Assembly: GCA_021793635.1 (NCBI GenBank) | Contig: JAJYSI010000226.1 | Span: 1 to 5,934, forward strand | Direction of reading: 5' to 3' | Source of the DNA: Bacteroidota bacterium | Lineage (GTDB): Bacteria > Bacteroidota > Ignavibacteria > Ignavibacteriales > Ignavibacteriaceae | DNA length: 5,934 nt | In this document: positions 1-5,934 of the stretch, in pieces | Position numbering within the stretch: position 1 is the first letter of the stretch | How the letters are laid out: each line of letters begins with the position of its first letter | The notes under the pieces: generated by a model | The model's database searches: none | What the model was told of the DNA's origin: nothing | The model's input: only the letters and a program-made list of their open reading frames with translations | Program-made: the position numbers and the translations under genes

Positions 1-1823
1 TCAGTATATTCATGAATAATTAAATAAACGGGAGCAGCCATCAAAGTAATCTGCCAGATAGTTCCGATTAATACATTAAACATATCTTTCTTAAAATTTT
101 TGTTGGCAACAAATTCAGGGTCAAATTTCAAAATTTTTTCTTTGACCGGTTTCCAGAAGCCCCAAGGACGGACAGTTTTATAAAAGTGCATAAGAATTTC
201 ATCACTCTCAGGATGAGTCATGAAAGTTGCAACGAAGCATCCGATTATTGATACTAAAAAGATTAAAGGAAAAGAATTCATGCTTGGGTTGTTTGGCAAG
301 GGCCAGTTATGAAGGAATGGGACTAAGTTTAAGTTATCTAATAAAAGTAAAATTAGAGATGACAAAATTCCGGATACCATTCCCCAAAAATATCCAAAGC
401 CGTTGAAGCGCCACCAATACCACTTAAGTACATTAGCCGCAGTGTATCCACCGTATAGGGAAGCCACAATCCACAATACGACTTGATTTATAGATTCGAC
501 AAAAAATCCAAAAGTAATTCCTACGACAACTACAAGGACAGAAACTATATAACTCATTCTAACATATTTTTTCGGTTCGGCGTTAGGATTGATATACCGC
601 TTATAGATATCATTTACAATATAAGCTGGAGCTGCATTAACAGTTGCAGCAAAATTGCTCATGAAGGCGGCAATAAGTCCAGCCATTAAAAACCCAAGTA
701 AACCGATCGGGATATAGTGAGCCAAAACTTCAGGAAGAATAGTTTCAAAATCTGGAGTAGTAATGGAGCTTTTATATAAGGCATTAAAATTTGTTAAGGC
801 AAGGACAGTAAGGCCAGCAATCATAAAATATCTTGGAGGGTTTAACACGACGTTTACAAGCGAACTCATTTTAGCAGCTTCTTTAGGATTACGTGTCGAA
901 AGGACTCGCTGCATATCATAGTTAGGGGCAGGTCCGGCAGCCGAAATAAATATTCCTTTAAACAACATCATTCCAAAAAACAATCCAAACATCGAATAAC
1001 CGTCATTAGTTATCCAATTATTAAAGGCAGTGACTTTAGAGGCAACCGTTGAGTGAACTGCAGACCAGTCAAGATTCAACTGCCAACCAAAGAACATATT
1101 TTTCCAGCCGGCAGGAATAACGCTATTGATCATTCCGGGAGAAACATGATACATTGCAATAATTCCAATTGCAATTGAAGAAATTGTTAGGATACTATAT
1201 TGCAGGACTTCAGTAATAACGACACTAAACATACCTCCTTTGACCACATAAATAGTCGTTATTCCCATTAAAATAAGCGCATAAAGATTGGCGTTAATTT
1301 GAGGATATCTTAATAAAGTTTCAGGATTAGAAATAAGCGGAGGTAAAAATGCCTCGGCAAATTTCCCTATTCCTTTAAATCCGTAAGAAAGGAATCCAAT
1401 TACTCCAATCAGAGCAAAGATAACAACAATGATATGGGATAAAGTAGCACCTTTGCCTGTTCCAAAACGTGTTCTAATCCATTCCGCACCTGTCATAACT
1501 TTGGAGCGTCTAAGCCAAGCAGAGAGGTAGATCATTAAAAACACCTGGTTAAAAACAGGCCATAGCCATGGGAGCCAAACACTCTTTAATCCATAAACCG
1601 CAAGCCAATAAACTAAAAGCATAGTACCGGCAATATCGAACATTCCGGAAGCATTAGATACTCCGAGAAGCCACCAGGGAAGTGTATTTCCTCCAAGGAA
1701 ATAACTATTTATATCTTTAGAAGCCTTTTTTGAGATCCAAAATCCAATTACAACATTGGCTACCAGATAAATTAGTATGATTGAAATATCCAGTATACTT
1801 AATTTCATAGATTTAATTTCCAT
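1..1823 (-). CDS. Sodium:solute symporter (SSS/SGLT family), probable sugar transporter; 3' end outside window
   Basis: This is an inner-membrane Na+-coupled symporter; 607 residues are visible and the frame is still open at the left edge. After a short N-terminus comes the typical first helix (about residues 10-30), then the family segment GGNTLPWWLLGVSNASG (44-60) leading into the second core helix. The SSS signature lies near residues 377-411 (AAFMSNFAATVNAAPAY, then NDIYKRYI), where the Na2 sodium site sits in vSGLT. About 13-14 hydrophobic helices can be counted, the last near 582-604, so little sequence should be missing. I chose the ATG at 1823, which has a weak AAGG 12 nt upstream; the ATG at 1808 (MKLSILDISI) also fits the family and cannot be excluded. 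The gene lies downstream of a mannanase and a beta-mannosidase in the same orientation, across a 435-nt gap, so mannose or a short mannoside is the likely substrate. This is inference from context: SSS members also carry other sugars, sialic acid, amino acids and vitamins. Family assignment is firm, substrate is not. Confidence 0.93.
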   Translation of the reverse strand, partial: MEIKSMKLSILDISIILIYLVANVVIGFWISKKASKDINSYFLGGNTLPWWLLGVSNASGMFDIAGTMLLVYWLAVYGLKSVWLPWLWPVFNQVFLMIYLSAWLRRSKVMTGAEWIRTRFGTGKGATLSHIIVVIFALIGVIGFLSYGFKGIGKFAEAFLPPLISNPETLLRYPQINANLYALILMGITTIYVVKGGMFSVVITEVLQYSILTISSIAIGIIAMYHVSPGMINSVIPAGWKNMFFGWQLNLDWSAVHSTVASKVTAFNNWITNDGYSMFGLFFGMMLFKGIFISAAGPAPNYDMQRVLSTRNPKEAAKMSSLVNVVLNPPRYFMIAGLTVLALTNFNALYKSSITTPDFETILPEVLAHYIPIGLLGFLMAGLIAAFMSNFAATVNAAPAYIVNDIYKRYINPNAEPKKYVRMSYIVSVLVVVVGITFGFFVESINQVVLWIVASLYGGYTAANVLKWYWWRFNGFGYFWGMVSGILSSLILLLLDNLNLVPFLHNWPLPNNPSMNSFPLIFLVSIIGCFVATFMTHPESDEILMHFYKTVRPWGFWKPVKEKILKFDPEFVANKNFKKDMFNVLIGTIWQITLMAAPVYLIIHEYT

Positions 1824-1964
1824 TTATTTAGTATACCTTGCATCATAAATAATGCCATCGGATATGATTCGATTTTCTATTTAAATAATAGCACCGCCGT
1901 TAAATAGTGATAGTTTCCATTTTATCATACTTATAATCAATTATGAATTTGATAAAATATTTGA
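1824..1964. other. AT-rich 5' region of the symporter gene
   Basis: No gene is visible here on either strand. The stretch is the presumed leader and promoter region of the minus-strand symporter and also borders the 5' side of the plus-strand GH31 remnant. It contains the dyad at 1919-1958. I found no convincing sigma-70 -35/-10 pair and no Bacteroidota-style TAnnTTTG -7 box on the minus strand, so no promoter is placed. An AAGG at 1836-1839 (minus strand) is the only ribosome-binding-site candidate for the ATG at 1823. Confidence 0.5.
1919..1958. promoter_or_regulatory. Long AT-rich dyad, candidate operator upstream of symporter
   Basis: Two perfect 9-bp inverted arms, ATTTTATCA (1919-1927) and TGATAAAAT (1950-1958), share one centre (between 1938 and 1939) with an inner 5-bp inverted pair, ATAAT (1933-1937) and ATTAT (1940-1944). 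Positions 1929/1948 and 1931/1946 also match symmetrically. The element ends about 96 nt upstream of the symporter ATG. Coaxial inner and outer arms suit a dimeric regulator better than an RNA hairpin, because the middle of the arms is unpaired. The region is so AT-rich that chance symmetry is possible. A regulatory role is inference. Confidence 0.3.
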
Positions 1965-2181
1965 GGGCATGATGTCCTAATCTCTCAAGCAAACAGAACT
2001 GATGTAAACCCGTTTATAGTTTCAACTAACGGATATGGTTTGTTGTGGAATAATTATTCTGAATCAACATTTCATGACGGTGCGGATGGAACTTATTTTT
2101 GGTCAGAAGTAGCCGATGAGATTGATTATTATTTTATTTATGGCCCCTGACAAAATTGCAGGGATCAAATTTCTAAGGTCA
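1965..2181 (+). pseudogene. Remnant of a GH31 alpha-xylosidase/alpha-glucosidase-type gene (N-terminal domain fragment)
   Basis: A plus-strand frame open from 1965 to the TGA at 2148-2150 encodes about 61 residues with no start codon. It contains QANRTDVNPFIVSTNGYG, then LLWNNYSES, then YFWSEVADEIDYYFIYGP. This is the order and spacing of the GH31 N-terminal beta-sandwich (family pattern roughly Q.N....PF.VS..GYG.LW.NYS, then WSEV.D.IDYYF.YGP) just before the catalytic barrel. Intact members then continue with a D.(I)AGYR.LTG-like stretch. Here a one-base shift at 2148 restores GAC AAA ATT GCA GGG (DKIAG) and IKFL, so a frameshift probably broke the frame; homology then fades by about 2180. 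The preceding roughly 150 residues and the whole catalytic barrel are absent. The fragment lies antisense to both flanking genes, so it marks an older gene lost by deletion and decay. Confidence is good for GH31 and lower for alpha-xylosidase specifically. Confidence 0.72.
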
Positions 2182-2193
2182 AGAAGTTTGATC
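2145..2193 (-). terminator. Two abutting hairpins downstream of the beta-mannosidase; possible terminator or 3'-end stabiliser
   Basis: A 12-bp inverted repeat has arms GATCAAATTTCT (2163-2174) and AGAAGTTTGATC (2182-2193) around a 7-nt loop. Read as plus-strand RNA it pairs fully with one G-U; as minus-strand RNA it has one A-C mismatch. A second stem, CCCTG (2145-2149) and CAGGG (2159-2163), abuts it and shares G2163. The pair begins about 65 nt past the beta-mannosidase stop codon. No strong U-tract follows on the minus strand (the loop of the second stem carries TTTT), so this is not a textbook intrinsic terminator. It may instead protect the transcript's 3' end or attenuate read-through into the symporter. 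The sequence overlaps the end of the GH31 remnant. Confidence 0.35.
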
Positions 2194-2258
2194 AATATTT
2201 TATATGCAACTATCGCATTAGATTGCAATATTAAATTTGAACCTGCATTTAGAATATA
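2194..2258. other. Spacer after the beta-mannosidase stop codon, no feature seen
   Basis: This short AT-rich stretch separates the hairpin at 2163-2193 from the TAG stop of the beta-mannosidase. The frame that continues the GH31 remnant after its shift stays open to a TAA at 2260-2262, but its translation no longer resembles GH31. I see no gene or clear motif. Confidence 0.4.
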
Positions 2259-4826
2259 CTAATAGCTATCAACTAAGCTAATGATTTTAATTTTTTGATC
2301 TATATCTTTTATCTCATTTGCAGTTTTCAACTCAATCACCTTGTCCTCACCCGGGAACAGGTCAAAGTAGTTGTCTGTAAAAAATCCTTTTTCATTATTA
2401 AAGCTAAGGTAGACATCTTTGGCATATTTATTTGTGGTTAGCTTTAACCCATAGCCATCAGAATTCCGAAAAGTTGTAATTTTTATATTAGGCTTTTCTA
2501 AATCCAAATCCTTTGGCTCCTTGAAAAAGAAAGAATTTTTTGCAAGAACTTTTCCTTCGGAATTTAATTCGGCAGTGAGAACCATTTTGGATTCGTCAAG
2601 ATTCTCAAATTCATTTTTATCTAGTCTGACATAATCAAAACTCGAATTAGCTTTTATTTCAACAGGGAATGATTTCTGGAAAGATATTTTCCCATTAAAA
2701 TCTACTAGCTTCACAACAAGGTCGGCATTCACATTTGTCAGGCTATCGGAAACGACAAAAAAGTTAAGCGAATCATCCTTCATCTGTGTAGAGATCAGGA
2801 ATGTTTTATATTCACGTTTGACATAATAATGCAGCGCTTTCCAGTTGCCGTAATAATCGATACTCGACCATGAAGCGACCGGCCAGCAGTCGTCGATTTG
2901 CCAATACATGCTGCCCATACAAAAAGGCATATTTCTACGGTGAGCTTCAATTGCAATTTTATCACCCTCAGCTTGAAGCACCTGGCTGACGTAAACATAC
3001 ATAGCAAAATTTTTCGGTTCTCTAAATTGCCTATCCATATAAAGTTGGATCAGCCTGTTGCTATACTCTTTATCCTTGCGATTATCCGCCATACAGCGCT
3101 GATGTGAAAGCATGACACCGGAGTGAAGCTGCATATCTTCCGGAGCAGCATATTTTTTAATTGTACTTATTTCAGGATAGGACTGAAATCCATACTCACT
3201 AACAAAGCGGGCAATATTTTTATTAAAATCTTCAAAAGGCTCCTTACCGTGCCATACGCCCCAATAATGAATGTCGCCGTCAGCATTAGAAAAATTATTA
3301 AATCCGGCACTTGGGCTTGTATAATGATAATACCTTGTAGTATCAACTTCCTTTATTGCTTCAGGAATAATTTCTTGATATAGCTGCTGCATATTTTTTT
3401 CATAATCGCTTTGAACATCCGGATGAAAGCTTTGCTTCCAACCCCATTGATACCAACCGACAACATTTTCATTATTGCCGCAATACAGAGCAAGCGAAGG
3501 ATGATTCCTCAGGCGGGTTACGTTGTCTACTACTTCTTGTTTGACGTTATTCAGAAAAGCGCTATCAGCGGGATACATTGCGCATGCAAACATAAATTCT
3601 TGCCAAACAAGGATACCATTTTCATCGCATAGATTATAGAATTCATTGTTCTCATAAATTCCGCCACCCCAAACGCGAAGTATGTTCATGTGAGCTTCTG
3701 CTGCAGATTTAATCATGTGCTCGTATCGTTCCGGAGTAACGCGATTTTGGAAATTATCTTGAGGGATATAGTTTGCGCCTTTCATAAAAACAGGCACGCC
3801 GTTCAGCTTGACATAAAAACTCCTTCCCATAGAATCTTTTTCGCGGACTATTTTAAGAGAACGAATTCCAATCTTTACGTTTTTTGAATCACGCGAACCA
3901 TTCTCTGAAGCAACAGTAAAATTGAAATTATATAAATGGTGGTTGCCGAGCCCGTTCGTCCACCAAAGATTAGGACTTTCAATAGCAAAATTCACTGGTA
4001 TTTTATTCTCCCCTTTCTTCAATTGAAAATTTTCCATGGCATATTGCTTCCCATCTACAGCGACATTTACGGAAATTTTTTGATCCTTATCAGAAGTAAT
4101 ATTGATGGAAGAAATAATACCGGCGTTTTTTGCCGAAACATTTTTTTGATTTACCTGAACATTATCAATCTTAAAACCATCCCAACCTTTAAGAATAATA
4201 TTACGCCAGATGCCGCAAGTAACAAAGCGGGGTCCCCAATCCCATCCGTAATGAAACTGCGCCTTACGCGAATACATTGCCAGCATAGTATCCGACTGAT
4301 CATTATTCGGAAAATCTAAAAGTTTAAACGGCGCTTTTTCCATCTTAGGCATATTAACTTCAAATACATTTCTAAAATGAATTCGCAGGATGTTGTTTTT
4401 CTCCTTTAATAAATTTTTGCATGAGACAATCCAGGTTCTGAACATATTATCTGCCGATAGAATGAGAGAATCATTCAGATAAACATCTGCATAAGTATCA
4501 AGTCCATTAAAATCCAATTCAATATTGTTTTTAGAATACAAATCGGGAGGAACATCAAAAGAGGATTGATAATCCCAATCAGTTTTACCTATCCACTGCA
4601 AACTATTTTCATTTGTGCCGTAGAATGGATCGGGGATTAATTTGTTATTTAATAAATCAGTATGGACGCAGCCAGGAACAGTCGCGGAGTACCAATTGTC
4701 ATTCCCGGATTGGCTAAACTTCCAATTGCTATTTAAGTTTATGACTTTTACTGATGATGTGTCTTTATCAATACTAAAAGCCAATTGACTAAATAGTAAA
4801 AAAACGGATACAAAAAATAATTTCAT
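2259..4826 (-). CDS. Exported GH2 beta-mannosidase
   Basis: A complete 855-residue glycoside hydrolase family 2 beta-mannosidase (EC 3.2.1.25), which removes beta-D-mannose from the non-reducing ends of manno-oligosaccharides. A Sec signal peptide (MKLFFVSVFLLFSQLAFS) has no lipobox cysteine, so the enzyme is probably periplasmic. Order: N-terminal jelly-roll domain (about 25-215, with HYGWDWGPRF near 192-201), immunoglobulin-like domain (about 217-327), TIM barrel (about 335-680), and C-terminal beta domains. Barrel landmarks are FMKGANYIPQDNF (347-359), RVWGGGIYE (384-392), and HYWGVWHG (520-527). The predicted acid/base is Glu453 in GNNEN and the nucleophile Glu544 in SEYGFQSYP; both are present. 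GSMYWQIDDCWP (638-649) is also typical of the family. Length is normal. I chose the ATG at 4826 over the adjacent GTG at 4829: the Shine-Dalgarno-like AAGGA at 4835-4839 sits 8 nt before the ATG. The gene starts 19 nt after the mannanase stop, so the two are probably co-transcribed and act in sequence on mannan. Confidence 0.96.
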   Translation of the reverse strand: MKLFFVSVFLLFSQLAFSIDKDTSSVKVINLNSNWKFSQSGNDNWYSATVPGCVHTDLLNNKLIPDPFYGTNENSLQWIGKTDWDYQSSFDVPPDLYSKNNIELDFNGLDTYADVYLNDSLILSADNMFRTWIVSCKNLLKEKNNILRIHFRNVFEVNMPKMEKAPFKLLDFPNNDQSDTMLAMYSRKAQFHYGWDWGPRFVTCGIWRNIILKGWDGFKIDNVQVNQKNVSAKNAGIISSINITSDKDQKISVNVAVDGKQYAMENFQLKKGENKIPVNFAIESPNLWWTNGLGNHHLYNFNFTVASENGSRDSKNVKIGIRSLKIVREKDSMGRSFYVKLNGVPVFMKGANYIPQDNFQNRVTPERYEHMIKSAAEAHMNILRVWGGGIYENNEFYNLCDENGILVWQEFMFACAMYPADSAFLNNVKQEVVDNVTRLRNHPSLALYCGNNENVVGWYQWGWKQSFHPDVQSDYEKNMQQLYQEIIPEAIKEVDTTRYYHYTSPSAGFNNFSNADGDIHYWGVWHGKEPFEDFNKNIARFVSEYGFQSYPEISTIKKYAAPEDMQLHSGVMLSHQRCMADNRKDKEYSNRLIQLYMDRQFREPKNFAMYVYVSQVLQAEGDKIAIEAHRRNMPFCMGSMYWQIDDCWPVASWSSIDYYGNWKALHYYVKREYKTFLISTQMKDDSLNFFVVSDSLTNVNADLVVKLVDFNGKISFQKSFPVEIKANSSFDYVRLDKNEFENLDESKMVLTAELNSEGKVLAKNSFFFKEPKDLDLEKPNIKITTFRNSDGYGLKLTTNKYAKDVYLSFNNEKGFFTDNYFDLFPGEDKVIELKTANEIKDIDQKIKIISLVDSY

Positions 4827-4834
4827 CACTATAT

Positions 4835-4839
4835 TCCTT
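4835..4839 (-). promoter_or_regulatory. Ribosome binding site of the beta-mannosidase gene
   Basis: On the minus strand this reads AAGGA, 8 nt before the ATG at 4826 and 5 nt before the alternative GTG at 4829. The spacing favours the ATG. It lies entirely in the short gap after the mannanase stop codon, as expected for a second gene of an operon. Confidence 0.6.
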
Positions 4840-4845
4840 ATATTT

Positions 4846-5934
4846 TCATTTAACGATTTCCGATCCCGACTTGAGAACAGTTAGCGAATTCATTTTTTCT
4901 GCATGATATTTAAGAATAGCAATTGTCGATGCATCGGTGTCATAAACAGAATTAAGTCCTTGCGGTTCTTGTGGGGGATCTCCCACAAACGGATCGCCCG
5001 GCTGCCATTTATCATCCGGATGCTGTCCCCTGCCTTCACCTCCCCATGCCCAAAAATTAGTTCCTGCAACTGGAGAACCCAAAGCAGCACTGTCATAAAT
5101 AATTCCTAATATCTTCTTAAAATATCTATCGCGTGCGGTAGTTGGAGTGCCTACCTTACATAATTCATTATCGCGTGGCATGCCAAATTCTTCCATTACA
5201 ATAGGTTTATTCAATTCACGTGCAAGCGCAATATGCTGGTCAATATAATTGATGGCATTCTTCTCGGTTCTTGGGTATGTTTCTTTAATATTCTTAGCAT
5301 CAAACCAGCCCCAGTTTTTAGGCCAGAGGTGGAATGTGAGATAATCTATATATTTTGTTTTGTGAGCGGTTAAATAAATTGTTGAATCTCCAAGTGAACC
5401 GGCTAGTCCTTCATTACCCGTTGAAACAAGATGGTTAGGATCAATGTTATGAATAAATTGGGCAGTGGTTTTCATCCAGCGATAATATTCATCAATCCAA
5501 TATACATTTCTTCCGGGACGGGGTTCATTAGCGAGCTGCCACGACATAATTGTCGGATCTTCATAATAATAAAGTCCGTTATAATGATTTTTCCTTGTAA
5601 TAAGTGAATAAAGAAAATTTATAAATAATTTCTGCGCTTTAGTATTGCTATAAAAAGTAGCGGAATAATCCATAAAATTTCCATAATTATTATTAGCCGG
5701 ATCAACACCGCCTCCGCCGTTTGCCCAATCGTTGTATTGCGACATTCCCCCTGTCCACTCCCAATAATTATTTAAAAAAATTACAGCATGCATATTTCGT
5801 TTACTCATTTCGGAAAGGAGAAAATCCAAACCTTTAAGCAGATCTTTATCATAAACATTTGGCTTAATCTGAATTGCCGGCTTAAGTGAATTTGTAATAT
5901 AGGATTCCTCCGACTCGCAGAGTATTCTTAGATT
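4846..5934 (-). CDS. GH5 (GH5_7-type) endo-beta-1,4-mannanase; 5' end outside window
   Basis: This is an endo-acting beta-mannanase (mannan endo-1,4-beta-mannosidase, EC 3.2.1.78) of the GH5_7 type, which cuts internal beta-1,4-mannosyl bonds. 362 C-terminal residues are visible, numbered here from the right edge. The frame runs open to the edge and its first residues, NLRILCESEESY, already match the family, including the conserved barrel arginine (R3). Further landmarks are FLNNYWEWTGGMSQYNDW (53-70), SWQLANEPRPG with predicted acid/base Glu137, FHLWPKNWGW (201-210), KPIVMEEFGMPRD with predicted nucleophile Glu249, and FWAWGGEG (294-301) followed by GDPPQEPQGLNSVYDTD. Both catalytic glutamates are present and the barrel is intact up to its TGA stop. 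Perhaps 60-110 N-terminal residues are missing, so a signal peptide or lipoprotein signal cannot be judged; export is expected from the substrate. The TTG at 5829, which could be taken as a start, is internal to conserved sequence. The gene is followed after 19 nt by the beta-mannosidase gene. Confidence 0.94.
   Translation of the reverse strand, partial: NLRILCESEESYITNSLKPAIQIKPNVYDKDLLKGLDFLLSEMSKRNMHAVIFLNNYWEWTGGMSQYNDWANGGGGVDPANNNYGNFMDYSATFYSNTKAQKLFINFLYSLITRKNHYNGLYYYEDPTIMSWQLANEPRPGRNVYWIDEYYRWMKTTAQFIHNIDPNHLVSTGNEGLAGSLGDSTIYLTAHKTKYIDYLTFHLWPKNWGWFDAKNIKETYPRTEKNAINYIDQHIALARELNKPIVMEEFGMPRDNELCKVGTPTTARDRYFKKILGIIYDSAALGSPVAGTNFWAWGGEGRGQHPDDKWQPGDPFVGDPPQEPQGLNSVYDTDASTIAILKYHAEKMNSLTVLKSGSEIVK

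Noticed and set aside
483..689. Plus-strand open frame of 68 codons
   Set aside because: It is antisense within the symporter gene, whose minus-strand translation is unambiguous here; the plus-strand product is low-complexity and unrecognisable.
1881..1906. Direct repeat TTAAATA at 1881-1887 and 1900-1906, spaced 19 nt, as a possible operator
   Set aside because: Seven AT-only bases repeated twice in an AT-rich intergenic region are readily expected by chance, and no further copy is seen.
1824..1918. Possible promoter or riboswitch in the symporter leader
   Set aside because: No convincing -35/-10 pair, no TAnnTTTG box, and no conserved riboswitch fold could be recognised by eye.
2898..4319. 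Several plus-strand open frames of 65-127 codons opposite the beta-mannosidase gene
   Set aside because: They lie antisense to a full-length, well-conserved enzyme, resemble no family and are not preceded by clear ribosome binding sites.
4890..5109. Short overlapping frames on both strands inside the mannanase gene
   Set aside because: They overlap the conserved C-terminal part of the GH5 barrel (FWAWGGEG and following) and carry no recognisable domain.

Overview
The window is AT-rich (roughly mid-to-high 30s % G+C by eye). It reads as part of a carbohydrate-utilisation locus of a saccharolytic Gram-negative bacterium, most likely Bacteroidota or a related FCB-group lineage such as Ignavibacteria. 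That placement rests on protein style, an exported GH2 beta-mannosidase and an SGLT-like symporter beside glycosidases; no marker gene is present, so it is inference.

All three intact reading frames lie on the minus strand, so transcription runs from high to low coordinates. From the right edge: (1) 4846-5934, a GH5 (GH5_7-type) endo-beta-1,4-mannanase whose N-terminus is beyond the window; (2) 2259-4826, a complete, signal-peptide-bearing GH2 beta-mannosidase only 19 nt downstream, evidently in the same operon; (3) a 435-nt gap; (4) 1-1823, a sodium:solute symporter (SSS family) whose extreme C-terminus is beyond the left edge.

The genes fit one pathway. The mannanase cuts beta-mannan into manno-oligosaccharides, the exported beta-mannosidase releases mannose from their non-reducing ends, and the symporter probably imports the free sugar with Na+. 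Transport specificity is inferred only from context.

The gap is the most interesting stretch. On the plus strand, opposite to its neighbours, it carries a decayed fragment of a GH31 alpha-xylosidase/alpha-glucosidase-type gene: about 60 codons of the N-terminal beta-sandwich domain, a frame shift, then possibly about ten more codons. It also holds a long AT-rich dyad about 100 nt upstream of the symporter start and two abutting hairpins downstream of the beta-mannosidase. I see no tRNA, rRNA, CRISPR array, insertion sequence or integrase, and nothing that looks like a wholly new system. The remnant gene and the dyad are the points worth checking.
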